From NCBI RefSeq assembly GCF_024345535.1, contig NZ_JAGQBH010000005.1:186001-250000 (forward strand): a DNA stretch of 64,000 bases. Direction: 5' to 3'. The notes under the pieces were generated by a model, which did no database searches, was not told where the DNA came from, and worked only from the letters and a program-made list of their open reading frames with translations. The position numbers were made by a program, and so were the translations under genes. Of this stretch, positions 1 to 9,126 are shown piece by piece. Position 1 is the stretch's first letter. Each line of letters starts with the position of its first letter. The stretch is from Cyanobium sp. N.Huapi 1H5 (lineage in GTDB: Bacteria; Cyanobacteriota; Cyanobacteriia; PCC-6307; Cyanobiaceae).

Positions 1-1195
1 AGTCGAGGCCCGTGGCCTGCTCGGCGGCGAAGGGCAGCACGGCGCCGCGCTGTTCCGCCAGCCGCACGATCGAGCGGCCTTCGGGGGTCTGGTCGAAGCA
101 GCTGGCCGCCAGGGCCACCTCCGCCAGCTCTGCTTCCTTGTGGCCGCCCACCGGCAGGAACTCCTCCGCCAGCCGGTTGCCGAGGGTGATGGTGCCCGTC
201 TTGTCCAGGACCAGGGTGTTGATGTCGCCGCAGGCCTCCACGGCCCTCCCTGAGGTGGCGATCACGTTGAACTGGGCCACCCGGTCCATGCCGGCGATGC
301 CGATGGCCGACAGCAGCCCGCCGATGGTGGTGGGGATCAGGGCCACCAGCAGCGCCAGCAGGGTCACCACCGGGGTGGATTCCTTGAGGTAGGCGGCCAG
401 GGGCGGCAGGGTGGCCACGGCGATCAGGAACACCTGGGTGAGCACCGCCAGCAGCACCGTCAGGGCGATTTCGTTGGGGGTCTTGGTGCGCTCGGCCCCC
501 TCCACCAGGGCGATCATCCGGTCGATGAAGCCCTTGCCCGGATCAGCGCTGATGCGGATCGTGAGCTGGTCGGAGAGGATCCGGGTTCCGCCCGTGACCG
601 AGCTGGCCACGTCGGAGCCGGCCTCCTTGAGCACCGCCGCCGATTCGCCGGTGATCGCCGACTCATCCACCGAGGCCACCCCCTCGATCACCTCGCCATC
701 GGCGGGGATCGTGTCGCCGGCGGCGACCAGCACCACGTCCCCCTTGCGCAGGCTGGAGGAATCCACCAGCCGTTCGCCGCCGGCGGGATCGAGAAGCCGG
801 GCCTGGGTGCGGGCCTGGGTGCGGCGCAGGGCATCGGCCTGGGCCTTGCCGCGGCCCTCCGCCAGGGCCTCGGCGAAGTTGGCGAACAGCAGGGTGGCCA
901 GCAGGGTGAGGCTCACCAGGGCGTTGAACAGCCGGCCGGAGGACTCCTTCCCGTCGCCGAACAGATCGGGACTCACGGTTGCCAGCAGGCAGACGACCGT
1001 GCCGCACCAGACCACGAACATCACCGGATTGGCGGCGGCGGTGCGGGGGTCGAGCTTCACGAACGCCTGCAGGGCGGCGCGGCCCACCAGGCCCTTCTGG
1101 CGGGGCCGGGGCGTGTAGCGCCGCTGGTCGCGGCGGCCCCGCGGCATGCGGGGAAAGAGGGTGCGGGCCGGCAGGGAGGTCATGGCGGGGCGCAT
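1..1195 (-). CDS. kdpB: Potassium-transporting ATPase B subunit KdpB (partial, C-terminus off the left edge)
   Basis: This is the P-type ATPase subunit that hydrolyses ATP to drive K+ import through KdpA in the inner membrane. The first 398 codons are inside the window. The phosphorylation motif DKTGTIT is visible with its aspartate at residue 331, preceded by the actuator motif TGES and the transmembrane PTTIGGL stretch typical of KdpB. The ATG at 1195 shares one base with the kdpA stop (TGATG), so the two are translationally coupled; a second ATG four codons in is possible. The nucleotide-binding half, and any kdpC, lie outside the window. The identification is firm. Confidence 0.95.
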   Translation of the reverse strand, partial: MRPAMTSLPARTLFPRMPRGRRDQRRYTPRPRQKGLVGRAALQAFVKLDPRTAAANPVMFVVWCGTVVCLLATVSPDLFGDGKESSGRLFNALVSLTLLATLLFANFAEALAEGRGKAQADALRRTQARTQARLLDPAGGERLVDSSSLRKGDVVLVAAGDTIPADGEVIEGVASVDESAITGESAAVLKEAGSDVASSVTGGTRILSDQLTIRISADPGKGFIDRMIALVEGAERTKTPNEIALTVLLAVLTQVFLIAVATLPPLAAYLKESTPVVTLLALLVALIPTTIGGLLSAIGIAGMDRVAQFNVIATSGRAVEACGDINTLVLDKTGTITLGNRLAEEFLPVGGHKEAELAEVALAASCFDQTPEGRSIVRLAEQRGAVLPFAAEQATGLD

Positions 1196-2865
1196 CAGTT
1201 GGCAAGGAGCAGGGCGTCGGCGATCGGGCCGAGGGCGAGCACGGGGAAGAAGGTGAGGGCGCCGAGGATCAGCAGCACCACCGCCAGCACCACCGTGAAC
1301 AGGCCGGTGTCGGTGGCGAGGGTGCCCGGACCCGGCGGCAGCGCCGGCTTGCGGGCGTAGCCGTCGGCCAGCAGCACCAGGGCGGCGATCGGCAGGTAGC
1401 GGCCCCCCAGCAGGCTGAGGCTGGTGCTGAGGTTCCACCAGACGCTGGCATCGCCCAGGCCCTCCATGCCGCTGCCGTTGTTGGCCGCCGCCGAGGCGTA
1501 CTCGTAGACCACCTGGCTGATGCCGTGGGGTCCGGGGTTGCTGATCCCCGCCAGTTCCGTGGCTCCGGCCATGGTCAGGGCCGCGGGCAGCAGAACGAAC
1601 ACCGGGTGGATCAGCAGGATCAGGCTGCTCCACACCACCTCCGCCTTCTCCACCTTGCGACCCAGGAATTCCGGGGTGCGGCCCACCATCAGTCCGGTGA
1701 GGAACACCGCCAGCACCATGAACACCAGCAGGTAGGCGATGCCGGTGCCCTGGCCGCCGAAGACCACCTGCAGGAACAGGTTGAACAGGGCCACCAGGTT
1801 GGAGAGCGGCAGCAGCGAATCCATGGCGCCGTTGACCGCCCCCGTCATCGAGCCGGTGGTGAGAACGGCCCAGAACGCCGTCAGCCCGGCCCCGAAGCGC
1901 AGCTCCTTGCCCTCCAGGTTCGGGCCGCTGATCCAGGCGGCCAGGGCGGGGTTGCCCCTCTGCTCGGCCGCCATCGCCAGGGCGGCCCCGGTGGCCAGCA
2001 GCGCCGTGACCAGCAGCAGCAGCAGGGTGCTCTGGCGGCGGTTGCCGAGAAACCGCCCGAAGGCGTCGATGCTGGCGGCCGGGATGGCCACCATCGCCCA
2101 GCAGCTCAGCAGGTTGGTGAAGCCGTCGGGGTTCTCGAAGGGGTGGGCGGAATTGGCCCCGTAGAAGCCGCCGCCGTTCTCACCCAGCTGCTTGATGGCC
2201 TCGAACAGGGCCACCGGGCCGCGGATCAGCAGCTGGCTGCCCCCCTCCAGGGTGGTGATCCGCAGGGGATCGGCCAGGGTCATCGGCACACCGCAGACCA
2301 GCAGCGGCACGGCGAGCAGCAGGCTGCCGGGGATCAGCACCCGGGTGAGGGAGCGGACCAGCTGGCGATGGAAGTTGCCAAGGGGCAGGCCGCAGAGGCC
2401 GCGGATCACGGCGAAGCCCACCGCCAGGCCGCTGGCCGCCGAGACGAACATCAGGAACTGGATCACCCCCAGCTGGGCGAAGGTGCCCAGGGTCTGCTCG
2501 GGCACATAGTGCTGCTGGTCGGTGTTGGTGAGGAAGGAGAGGCTGGTGTGCAGGGCCAGGTCCCAGCGCAGGCCGGGCCAGCCCAGGGGGTTGAGCCAGC
2601 CGGGCTGGAAAGCCAGCAGCAGGAAGGCCAGGGCGCCGAAGCAGGCGTTGGCCACCAGGAAGGGCTGCAGGTAGGCCCAGGCCGTGGCCGCCGGCTGGCC
2701 CCGGTCGCCGATCCAGCGCAGCAGCCCCGTCTCCAGCGGCAGCAGCCAGGGGTCCCAGGCGGGCTGGGGGCGGTCATCGAAGACCTGCCAGAGGTGGCGG
2801 CCCAGGGGAAAGGCCGTCAACACCGCCACCGCCAGGGTGACGGCGGCCAGAAACCAGGGGAGCAT
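1195..2865 (-). CDS. kdpA: Potassium-transporting ATPase A subunit KdpA
   Basis: KdpA is the K+-translocating channel-like subunit of the high-affinity Kdp pump. The 556-aa product is strongly hydrophobic throughout with about ten membrane segments. It contains the family filter region [15 protein letters not shown] and a later GGQGTG loop. Length matches the family (about 560 aa). I place the start at the ATG giving MLPWFLAAV; the open frame continues upstream without a stop, but that part is not KdpA-like. No KdpF-like or KdpDE gene is visible, so how it is induced cannot be told from here. Confidence 0.95.
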   Translation of the reverse strand: MLPWFLAAVTLAVAVLTAFPLGRHLWQVFDDRPQPAWDPWLLPLETGLLRWIGDRGQPAATAWAYLQPFLVANACFGALAFLLLAFQPGWLNPLGWPGLRWDLALHTSLSFLTNTDQQHYVPEQTLGTFAQLGVIQFLMFVSAASGLAVGFAVIRGLCGLPLGNFHRQLVRSLTRVLIPGSLLLAVPLLVCGVPMTLADPLRITTLEGGSQLLIRGPVALFEAIKQLGENGGGFYGANSAHPFENPDGFTNLLSCWAMVAIPAASIDAFGRFLGNRRQSTLLLLLVTALLATGAALAMAAEQRGNPALAAWISGPNLEGKELRFGAGLTAFWAVLTTGSMTGAVNGAMDSLLPLSNLVALFNLFLQVVFGGQGTGIAYLLVFMVLAVFLTGLMVGRTPEFLGRKVEKAEVVWSSLILLIHPVFVLLPAALTMAGATELAGISNPGPHGISQVVYEYASAAANNGSGMEGLGDASVWWNLSTSLSLLGGRYLPIAALVLLADGYARKPALPPGPGTLATDTGLFTVVLAVVLLILGALTFFPVLALGPIADALLLAN

Positions 2866-2963
2866 CGGAAGGCTGTCCTGCGGTCGCGGCCACCCTCCCG
2901 CCGGCGGGGTGGGCGCCGCAACTGACGAAAGGCAGGGGTGGGGCCAGCACGGCTGCGGCCGCT

Positions 2964-3380
2964 TCAGGCGCCGCCGCAGCTGTGCTGGCTGTCCGGCAGG
3001 GTCCAGGTGCCGCCGGTGCGCAGATTGCGGGCCCGGTAGACGCGGCCGCGCCCGTCGCCGCGGGGAGCCCCGCTGCAGTCCGGTACGAAGCTGAGGCAGA
3101 GCTCCACCGGATCCCCTTCCCGGCTGCTGTGGATCGCCGGCACCATGTCGTAGGAGACCTGGTAGCCCCCATTCGTGTAGCTGACGGCGGAGCCGGAGCC
3201 GGCGATGGGGATCTGGACGCCGTTGGCGTCGGCGGCACTCAGCCGGTAGTGGATCTCCCGGATGAACGTCGGGCTGCACGCGCCGAGGCGGCGGGGCAGG
3301 GGCGCGGCGCCGGCGGGGGTGACCGGCAGCCACAGGCCGGCCGCCAGCAGGGCCGGCCAGCGGTGGCTGTTCACGGCCAT
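2964..3380 (-). CDS. Secreted hypothetical protein
   Basis: This is a 138-aa protein I do not recognise. It opens with a signal peptide (MAVNSHRWPALLAAGLWL, then an AGAA cleavage region), so it is probably exported. The mature part has four cysteines (GACSP, LCLSF, DCSGA, HSCGGA), which suggests disulfides, and a Tyr/Ser-rich beta-like middle. It lies 98 bases upstream of kdpA on the same strand, but nothing else links it to potassium transport. Codon use resembles the neighbours. A longer open frame runs upstream and overlaps the tetR gene in another frame; I treat that extension as noise. Confidence 0.6.
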   Translation of the reverse strand: MAVNSHRWPALLAAGLWLPVTPAGAAPLPRRLGACSPTFIREIHYRLSAADANGVQIPIAGSGSAVSYTNGGYQVSYDMVPAIHSSREGDPVELCLSFVPDCSGAPRGDGRGRVYRARNLRTGGTWTLPDSQHSCGGA

Positions 3381-3432
3381 CAGCGCAACGGTCCAAACGG
3401 TCCCCCGGTTGTAGGGCGCCCGCCGCGGCTTG

Positions 3433-4047
3433 TCACCGTGGCTCCCCGGTGGCCTCGCCTGCTCGGGGTGCCCAGGCCAGCAGGGCTTCGGCGGCCCGGC
3501 GGGCATCGGCGCCGGCCAGGGGAGTCCGCTGCAGGAAGGCCACCACCAGGGCGCCTTCGAACAGCAGCTGCAACTGGCGGGCCAGACCCTCCGGGTCGGC
3601 GACGGCGAGATCGCGGCAGAGACCCTCCAGGAGGTCGCGGCAACCCCCCTTGAAGGCCTCGGCCGCCTGCCGGGGCAGATCCTCAGCCGCGGGGTACTCG
3701 CTGGCGGCCTTGATGAACAGGCAGCCATGGAACTGCGGCGAGCGCACCGCCTGCTCCAGCCAGTCGAACACCGCCAGCAGGCGCGTCCCGGGGTCCTCCG
3801 GCGCCGCGGCGATCCGCTTGGCCAGCCCCGCGGCGATGGCGTTGCTGCGGCGTTCCAGCACGGCGGCGATCAGCTCCTCCTTCGATCGGAAGTGCTTGTA
3901 GAGGGTCATCTTGGCCACCCCGGCCTCGGCCAGCACCGTGTCGATGCCCACGGCCCGGTAGCCGTGGCGGGCGAAGAGCCCTTCGGCCGTGTCCAGCAGC
4001 GCGTCCCGCTTGGCGGAGGACCTGGTGGTGGCGCCGCTCGCTGGCAT
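3433..4047 (-). CDS. TetR/AcrR family transcriptional repressor
   Basis: This 204-aa regulator has an N-terminal TetR helix-turn-helix at about residues 13-60, including the signature GVAKMTLYKHFRSKEEL, and a variable C-terminal ligand domain. It is divergent from a glutathione S-transferase / FMN-oxidoreductase pair. The 120-bp gap between them holds two near-identical palindromic sites, so it probably represses both itself and the pair until a small molecule binds. The family is sure; the ligand is unknown. Confidence 0.93.
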   Translation of the reverse strand: MPASGATTRSSAKRDALLDTAEGLFARHGYRAVGIDTVLAEAGVAKMTLYKHFRSKEELIAAVLERRSNAIAAGLAKRIAAAPEDPGTRLLAVFDWLEQAVRSPQFHGCLFIKAASEYPAAEDLPRQAAEAFKGGCRDLLEGLCRDLAVADPEGLARQLQLLFEGALVVAFLQRTPLAGADARRAAEALLAWAPRAGEATGEPR

Positions 4048-4075
4048 GGATTCCGCTGCAGTGGGCCCAATCTAG

Positions 4076-4130
4076 TGAGTAGACAGAACGGTCTGCTACC
4101 TTTGGATGCGCAGACCGGTCTGTCTACTCA
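4076..4130. promoter_or_regulatory. Doubled palindromic operator between tetR and gst
   Basis: The 20 bases at 4076-4095 are the reverse complement of 4111-4130 with one mismatch, separated by 15 bases. Each arm contains its own palindrome: CAGACCGGTCTG at 4111-4122 is perfect, and CAGAACGGTCTG at 4084-4095 is one base off. TetR dimers typically bind such palindromes in divergent promoters, so this is very likely the operator of the adjacent repressor, with two dimer sites. Confidence 0.85.
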
Positions 4131-4167
4131 GTCTGTCCGCATCCCCGGCCCCCATCCCCTCGACCCG

Positions 4168-4773
4168 ATGCTCAAGCTCCACGGCCACGAACTCTCCGGC
4201 AACAGCTACAAGGTGCGCCTGCTCCTGGAACTGCTCGGGCTCGATTACGAGTGGGTCCGCGTCGATCTGATGGCCGGCGAGCACAAGGGGGAGGCCTTCC
4301 TTGCCCTCAATCCCTTCGGCCAGGTGCCCGTGCTCGAAGCAGACGGCCCCACCCTCGCCGATGCCCAGGCGATCCTCTTCTATCTGGCGGCCCGCCAGGG
4401 GGATGGCCAGTGGCTGCCCGCCGATCCCCTCGGCCAGGCCCGGGTGGTGCGCTGGCTCTCCACCGCCGCCGGTGAGGTGCGCCAGGGGCCGGAAAGTGCC
4501 CGGCTGCACCATCTGTTCGGCGTCAAGGCGATCCCCATCGAGCGGGCCACCGAGAAGGCCGCCTTCCTCCTCGACCAGCTCGAGCGGCACCTGGCCCACC
4601 GGCAGTGGCTGGAGCTGGAGCGCCCCACCATCGCCGACATCGCCGTCTTCCCCTACGTGGCCCTGGCCCCGGACGGCGGCATCGATCTGGCCCCCTATCC
4701 CAACGTTTCTGACTGGATCGGGCGGATCAAGGCGCTGCCGGGCTACGTGCCCATGAAGGGCCTGGAGGCCTGA
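4168..4773 (+). CDS. Glutathione S-transferase family protein
   Basis: This cytosolic 201-aa protein joins glutathione to electrophiles or reduces oxidised substrates. The thioredoxin-like N-terminal domain (about residues 1-80) shows SGNSYKVR near the glutathione site, the cis-proline motif QVPVL, and ADAQAI for the gamma-glutamyl contact. An all-helical C-terminal domain follows with the PTIADIAVFPY capping motif. The ATG at 4168 gives the usual short GST N-terminus. It is the first gene downstream of the doubled operator and is followed after 15 bases by an FMN oxidoreductase, so the two are probably co-induced. Confidence 0.93.
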   Translation: MLKLHGHELSGNSYKVRLLLELLGLDYEWVRVDLMAGEHKGEAFLALNPFGQVPVLEADGPTLADAQAILFYLAARQGDGQWLPADPLGQARVVRWLSTAAGEVRQGPESARLHHLFGVKAIPIERATEKAAFLLDQLERHLAHRQWLELERPTIADIAVFPYVALAPDGGIDLAPYPNVSDWIGRIKALPGYVPMKGLEA

Positions 4774-4788
4774 ACGGAGCCATCCCCC

Positions 4789-5394
4789 ATGAGCCAGCAC
4801 TACCTGCACCGCCATCTCACCCCCGCCGTGGGCGAGGCCCAGCTCCAGGCCTATGGCCAGAGCCAGGGCGTACCCCCGGCCCCGTCGTCCGATCGCCTCA
4901 GTGCCAGGGAGACCGCCTTCATCAGCGCCCGCGACAGCTTCTATCTGGCCAGCCTCACCGAAGCGGGTGCCCCCTACCTGCAGCACCGGGGCGGGCCGGT
5001 GGGCTTCCTGACGGTGCTCGATGAGCGCACCCTGGGGTTCGCCGATTACAGCGGCAATCGCCAGCTGCTCACCGCCGGCCATCTGCGCCACGATCCGCGG
5101 GTGGCCCTGTTCCTGATGGATTACCCCGCCCGTCGCCGGCTCAAGATCGACGGGGAAGCCGAGGTGGTCCAGCCCGCTGATGACCCCCGGCTGGCGGAGC
5201 AGCTGGGACCGCAGGCTGCCGGGGAGGTGGAGCGCCTCTTCCGCATCCGGGTGGAGGCCTTCGACTGGAACTGCCCCCAGTTCATCACTCCCCGGTTCAC
5301 CGCCGCGGAGCTGGAAGCCCAGCTGCGGCCGTTGCAGCAGCGGATCGCTGCGCTGGAGGATGAGCTCCAGGGTCTGCGCCGGCACCCCTCATGA
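4789..5394 (+). CDS. Pyridoxamine 5'-phosphate oxidase-family FMN-binding protein
   Basis: This 201-aa protein belongs to the split-barrel flavin-binding superfamily. The segment DSFYLASLTEAGAPYLQHRGG and the following TLGFADYSGNRQ are typical of the subgroup related to PNPOx-like oxidoreductases rather than true PdxH. A C-terminal helix (residues about 170-200) is coiled-coil-like. It is the second gene of the GST operon. The likely role is flavin-dependent reduction of a small electrophile; the substrate is unknown. It converges on the cupin gene with an 8-base gap. Confidence 0.85.
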   Translation: MSQHYLHRHLTPAVGEAQLQAYGQSQGVPPAPSSDRLSARETAFISARDSFYLASLTEAGAPYLQHRGGPVGFLTVLDERTLGFADYSGNRQLLTAGHLRHDPRVALFLMDYPARRRLKIDGEAEVVQPADDPRLAEQLGPQAAGEVERLFRIRVEAFDWNCPQFITPRFTAAELEAQLRPLQQRIAALEDELQGLRRHPS

Positions 5395-5402
5395 CGACCC
5401 TT

Positions 5403-5783
5403 TCATGACGCTCCTTCCCCACCCCGCTGGGGAAAGGACACATCCAGCACCAGGCAGCCCGCCCCATCGGTGCGGAAGGGGCCATGCACCTCCCCCGGCG
5501 GCCGGCTGGCGTAGTGCCCGCTCTCCAGCCAGATCCCGAAGGCCGCATCGAACAGGCGCCCGCTGACGATGAAGATCTCCTCGGGGAAGGGGTGGGCCTT
5601 GCCCCCGAAGGCGGCGGTGTCGGCCCCGCTCAGGAAGCGGGTGAGGCGGGTGATCTCACCGGTGGCCGGATCCTCACTGAGCACCAGCTCCTGCACCTGG
5701 CCCTCCAGCCCCTCCAGCCAGCGCCAGCGATGGGCCTGCTCCGGCGCCAGCGGATTCCAGTACGTGCTGGTGGTCTTGCTCAT
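5403..5783 (-). CDS. Cupin-domain protein (ChrR-like cupin)
   Basis: This is a small 126-aa single-domain cupin. The second half shows the barrel with FPEEIFIVSGR and a later PPGEVHGP that supplies a metal-binding histidine, as in ChrR-type cupins. It is the last gene of a three-gene minus-strand operon; its ATG overlaps the upstream hydrolase stop in an ATGA. A dioxygenase-like or sensor role is possible, but no substrate can be assigned. Confidence 0.8.
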   Translation of the reverse strand: MSKTTSTYWNPLAPEQAHRWRWLEGLEGQVQELVLSEDPATGEITRLTRFLSGADTAAFGGKAHPFPEEIFIVSGRLFDAAFGIWLESGHYASRPPGEVHGPFRTDGAGCLVLDVSFPQRGGEGAS

Positions 5784-6394
5784 GGTGGGGTGAGGTGGGC
5801 GTCGATGAGCGGTGCCAGCCGCCCGGCGTGATGCAGGCCGAGATCATGGTCGCCGCCGTTGATCACGTGCAGACGGGCATCGGGCAACAGCATGGCCAGG
5901 CGCTCCCCCGCGGCCACCGGGCTGAACGGGTCGGCATCGCCCCAGAGCAGCAGGGTGGGTGCGGCGACCTCCGCCAAGTGCCCGGAGAGGTCCGTCGTTT
6001 CCGTGGCGAACCAGTCGGGGAGGTGGGACAGGCTGGTGCGGAAGCCGGCCCGCCAGTCGGCGGCCCCCAGCTCCGCCATCGGCAGGCCGCCGGAGGTGGC
6101 GGCCAGCACCAGGTGCGTCACCCAGCGGGGCCGGGCCAGGGCGGCCCGCAGGGCCAGCATCCCACCCATCGACTGGGCGATCAGGGCGCAGGGGCGATCC
6201 AGCGGCTCCAGCACCAGGGTCAGCAGGTCGTCGAAGCCCTCCACCCCCGGCTGGGGCGGGGTGTCGCCGAAGCCGGGCCAGCCCAGGTGCAGCCGCTCGG
6301 CGCGGCAGGCCAGCCGCTGCTCCAGGGGACGCCAGAAGGACGTGTCGCCCGAGGCGCCGGGAAGGAACAGCAGTCGCTCCGGCCGGCCGCTCAC
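5780..6394 (-). CDS. Alpha/beta hydrolase
   Basis: This hydrolase of about 204 aa has the oxyanion region FLPGASGD, the nucleophile elbow AQSMGGM, a C-terminal acid in WGDADPFSP and the catalytic histidine in NGGDHDLGLH. It acts on an unknown ester or C-C bond in the cytosol. I take the GTG at 6394, which overlaps the SDR stop as GTGA; a TTG two codons upstream (6400) is equally possible. It is the middle gene of the SDR-hydrolase-cupin operon. Confidence 0.87.
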   Translation of the reverse strand: MSGRPERLLFLPGASGDTSFWRPLEQRLACRAERLHLGWPGFGDTPPQPGVEGFDDLLTLVLEPLDRPCALIAQSMGGMLALRAALARPRWVTHLVLAATSGGLPMAELGAADWRAGFRTSLSHLPDWFATETTDLSGHLAEVAAPTLLLWGDADPFSPVAAGERLAMLLPDARLHVINGGDHDLGLHHAGRLAPLIDAHLTPP

Positions 6395-7386
6395 GGCCAA
6401 TCCGCCCCCACTCCCACCAGGGCCGCACTCGCCTCCCAGAGCCGCCGGGCCAGGTCAAGGTCCTGGCCTTCGGCGCTGGTGGCGGTGGCCTCGAACAGGT
6501 GCCGGCCCGGAGCCGTGACGCGGTTGCGGAGGTAGGTGAAGCCGCTGGCGGCGTAGGCGTCCTCAACGGCCAGGGCGGCCAGCAGGGCCCCGGCGTTCTC
6601 GACGCTCTCGGTGAGGCGCAGCAGCGAGCGGGCCGCCAGGGCGAACAGACGCTGCCCCAGCTCGTTCGACTGGCGGCTGTAGCGCCAGAAGCCGCCTGTG
6701 CTGGTGGGCGGGATCACCAACCCCGGGCTCCAGGCGATCACCGGAGCGGGCGTTCCCCGCGCCTCCAGGCGCCGGGCGAGCTCCCGGGCGAACAGGACGT
6801 TGCAGAGCTTGCTGTCCTTGTAGGCCTTGTCAGCACTGAACGGAGCCGAGCCGTCCACCATCGTCGTGCCCTGGCCCGGCACCAGGCCCGCCAGCGCGCC
6901 TAGCCCCGCCGGCGCCCCCACCTTGCCCCCCGCCGTGGTGGGGTCATGCACCTCGCTGGCGGTGACCACCAGCCGCGGGGATTGGGCGGACGCCAGCAGG
7001 GGCCAGAGCTGGTGGGCCAGCAGGACATGGCCCAGATGGTTCACCCCGAAGCTGAGCTCATGGCCCTGGGCGGTGCGGCGCGGTTCGCTGGCGCCGGCGT
7101 ACTGGAGGCCGGCATTGAGTACGAGAGTGTCGATCGGGGCCCCCTGGGCAAGCAGGGCGGCGGCACAGGCCCGCACGCTCTCCAGATCCGCCAGGTCGCA
7201 GACCTCAGCGGCGGGGGGTGTGCCTGTGCCGGCCCGCTCCAGCACCCGGCGTGCGGCCGCCTCGGCGCTGGCCCGGTCCCGGCAGGGCAGGGTGAGCCGG
7301 TGGCCGGCCCGGCAGAGGATCACCGCCGCTTCGAAGCCGATGCCGGAATTGCCGCCGGTCAGGAGGATGTGGCGCGCTGCAGCCAA
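6391..7386 (-). CDS. Short-chain dehydrogenase/reductase (protochlorophyllide-reductase-like)
   Basis: This 331-aa NAD(P)-dependent oxidoreductase has the cofactor motif TGGNSGIG at residues 10-17, NAG at 91-93 and the active-site YKDSK (Tyr189, Lys193). Its length, the insertion after the catalytic strand and the overall layout resemble retinol dehydrogenase and light-dependent protochlorophyllide reductase. It is probably not the housekeeping LPOR, because it sits with a hydrolase and a cupin. The start is TTG with a GGAG ribosome site just upstream. It heads the operon facing the TetR/GST unit. Confidence 0.87.
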   Translation of the reverse strand: MAAARHILLTGGNSGIGFEAAVILCRAGHRLTLPCRDRASAEAAARRVLERAGTGTPPAAEVCDLADLESVRACAAALLAQGAPIDTLVLNAGLQYAGASEPRRTAQGHELSFGVNHLGHVLLAHQLWPLLASAQSPRLVVTASEVHDPTTAGGKVGAPAGLGALAGLVPGQGTTMVDGSAPFSADKAYKDSKLCNVLFARELARRLEARGTPAPVIAWSPGLVIPPTSTGGFWRYSRQSNELGQRLFALAARSLLRLTESVENAGALLAALAVEDAYAASGFTYLRNRVTAPGRHLFEATATSAEGQDLDLARRLWEASAALVGVGADWP

Positions 7387-7475
7387 GGGCGGACTCCTGC
7401 GGGTGCCGGAAGGGTGCCGAGCGGGGAAAGGCTACGGAGGCCTGGCTCCGAGCTGCTGATTCCGGCCCTGCCAGA

Positions 7476-7865
7476 GTGCTGGCTGTGGCCCCACTCCCCC
7501 GACGCTCGTTCCTGGCGCTGGCGACGGCCGCGGGTCTGGCGGCGGCCGTCGGCGTGGGCGTGGCGTTCCGGGAGCACACCCGCAACGTCCTCACGGTCAC
7601 CAACGGGAGCGGGTTCACGATCGCCTCCCTGGCGGTGTCCCTGCCCTGGGAGACGCTGCACTTCGAGCCGATCGCCCCTGGGGGATCGGTCAGCCGCTCC
7701 TTCCGCATCGTCTCCGATGCGAGTTTCGTGATCGAGGGCGAGCTGGCGGACGGCACCCGCCTGGGAGCCACCGAGGGCTATGTCACCAACAGCCAGTACG
7801 GCGAAGCGGTGCGGATCGAGGTGGGTCCCGGCGGTGCGATCCAGCTGCGCCAGCAGCGGCGCTGA
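7476..7865 (+). CDS. Exported hypothetical protein with twin-arginine signal
   Basis: This 129-aa protein starts with PLPRRSFLALATAA and a long alanine-rich hydrophobic stretch, which resembles a Tat signal or an uncleaved anchor. The mature part is beta-rich (LTVTNGSGFTIASLAVSLP) and ends RQQRR. I do not recognise a domain. Starts at GTG 7476 or GTG 7485 are both possible. It stands alone, converging with the next gene with a 5-base gap. Tat export would fit a folded or cofactor-bearing protein, but no metal site is evident. Confidence 0.6.
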   Translation: MLAVAPLPRRSFLALATAAGLAAAVGVGVAFREHTRNVLTVTNGSGFTIASLAVSLPWETLHFEPIAPGGSVSRSFRIVSDASFVIEGELADGTRLGATEGYVTNSQYGEAVRIEVGPGGAIQLRQQRR

Positions 7866-7870
7866 CGCGA

Positions 7871-9052
7871 TCAGAACAACCGGAACAGATTCAGACCGCC
7901 ACCTTTCGGGGCCGGTGCCTCCTGGCCGTCACCGGAGTCCGGATCGAGGCGCTCCATGCCCTCCCCCAGCAGGCGGGTGGCGGTGGAGCGCCGCTCCAGG
8001 CTGAGTCGCCAGGCGGGGCTGCCCTGGGGGCTGCTGAGCAGCAGCGTGTCGCCGTAGGCGGTGAAGGTGACCATCGCCGCCCCCATCGCCGCCATGGCCT
8101 GGGCGCTCACCGCGCAGGTGGTGCGCTCCGGCGCCAGCAGCACGCCGCGCTGCACCAGCCGGGCCGCTTCCGGGGCCCGCAGGGCCTCCGGCACGCCGCT
8201 GTCGGCCATGGGCAGCTCGCTGGAGGTCCACATCACGATGTCGCCCTCCTGGCGACCCATGCCCGTGGCCGTCGCCTGGTAGCCGAGGGCGGTGGGGATG
8301 GCCGGCCAGCTCAGCCGCTGGGCGCCGCCGGCCGGGGTGCTCGTCAGCTTCACCGGCGCCAGGAAGTCGTGGCCGCTGCCCACCTGGAAGCGGATCTCCG
8401 GGGCGTAGTTGCCGGTCACCACATGGTTCCCCACCAGGGAGGCCTGCGGCGGCACCGCCGGCGCCACCTCGCCCGACGGCCAGCGACCCGAGGTGCCCGC
8501 GGGCCCGGTGGCCGTCGCCAGCCGATTCAGGCCCGAGAGCGCCTGGCGCCGCTGCTCCTTGGTCAGTCCCTGCAGGGTGATGATCTCGGGCTGGCCGGCG
8601 CCGGCACTCTCGGCGCAGCCGCGGAAGATCAGCAGCCGGCCCTTCGCCTCGGGGATGTCCTCCTCCTTCCACTCCCGGCCGGGCTGTCCAGGGCTGCCGG
8701 TGCCGCTGTTCAGCGGCAGGGCCGTCCCCATCGCCATGGCCGCCGGGATGCGGTGTTCGGCCGTGGGGTTGGCGGCGGTCTGCGGGGACTGCAGCCGCAG
8801 CTCCAGCTGGCGGCTGGTGGCGCCCATCGCCGGCCGGCCGCCCATCATCATCTGCAGCATCCCGGCGCCGCCCATCGCCCCCATCCCCGTCGTGGTGGTG
8901 GCCTCGATCGTGTAGGTGACGACGGGCGCCGGCGGCTTGGCGCCCGGTTTGGCCGCCGCCGCCAGGGCCGGCAGGGCCTGACCGGTGCCGAGCAGAAGAA
9001 CGAGCGGTGCGGCCGCCTGCCAGGACACCCGCGGAGCACCCATGACGTCCAT
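7871..9052 (-). CDS. Secreted hypothetical protein with a Gly/Met-rich segment
   Basis: This 393-aa protein has a signal peptide (start MDVMGAPRVSWQ, then a hydrophobic core ending QALPALA). The mature protein begins with a lysine/proline stretch, then a distinctive GMGAMGGAG...MMMGG segment at about residues 50-70. The rest alternates Thr/Ser/Gly beta-like stretches, with no domain that I recognise. An ATG three codons in, or an upstream GTG at 9070, could be the true start. It is divergent from the WbuC-like cupin. It is probably periplasmic or surface-exposed, with unknown function. Confidence 0.6.
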   Translation of the reverse strand: MDVMGAPRVSWQAAAPLVLLLGTGQALPALAAAAKPGAKPPAPVVTYTIEATTTTGMGAMGGAGMLQMMMGGRPAMGATSRQLELRLQSPQTAANPTAEHRIPAAMAMGTALPLNSGTGSPGQPGREWKEEDIPEAKGRLLIFRGCAESAGAGQPEIITLQGLTKEQRRQALSGLNRLATATGPAGTSGRWPSGEVAPAVPPQASLVGNHVVTGNYAPEIRFQVGSGHDFLAPVKLTSTPAGGAQRLSWPAIPTALGYQATATGMGRQEGDIVMWTSSELPMADSGVPEALRAPEAARLVQRGVLLAPERTTCAVSAQAMAAMGAAMVTFTAYGDTLLLSSPQGSPAWRLSLERRSTATRLLGEGMERLDPDSGDGQEAPAPKGGGLNLFRLF

Positions 9053-9126
9053 GCCGTTGGAGGGACGCACAATCTATGGGCCGCCGCCCCGGACAGGTAG
9101 ACCCCGGGGCGCCCGCCGCCCCTGCG

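Noticed and set aside
979..2925. A 648-codon open frame antisense to kdpA and kdpB
   Set aside because: It is a shadow of high GC content: Gly/Gln/Arg-rich, no domains, and fully antisense to clear Kdp genes.
1195..3396. KdpA with a 177-residue N-terminal extension
   Set aside because: The extension is frame-open but proline/arginine-rich, lacks homology-like pattern and overlaps the secreted hypothetical gene; the ATG at 2865 gives the normal KdpA length.
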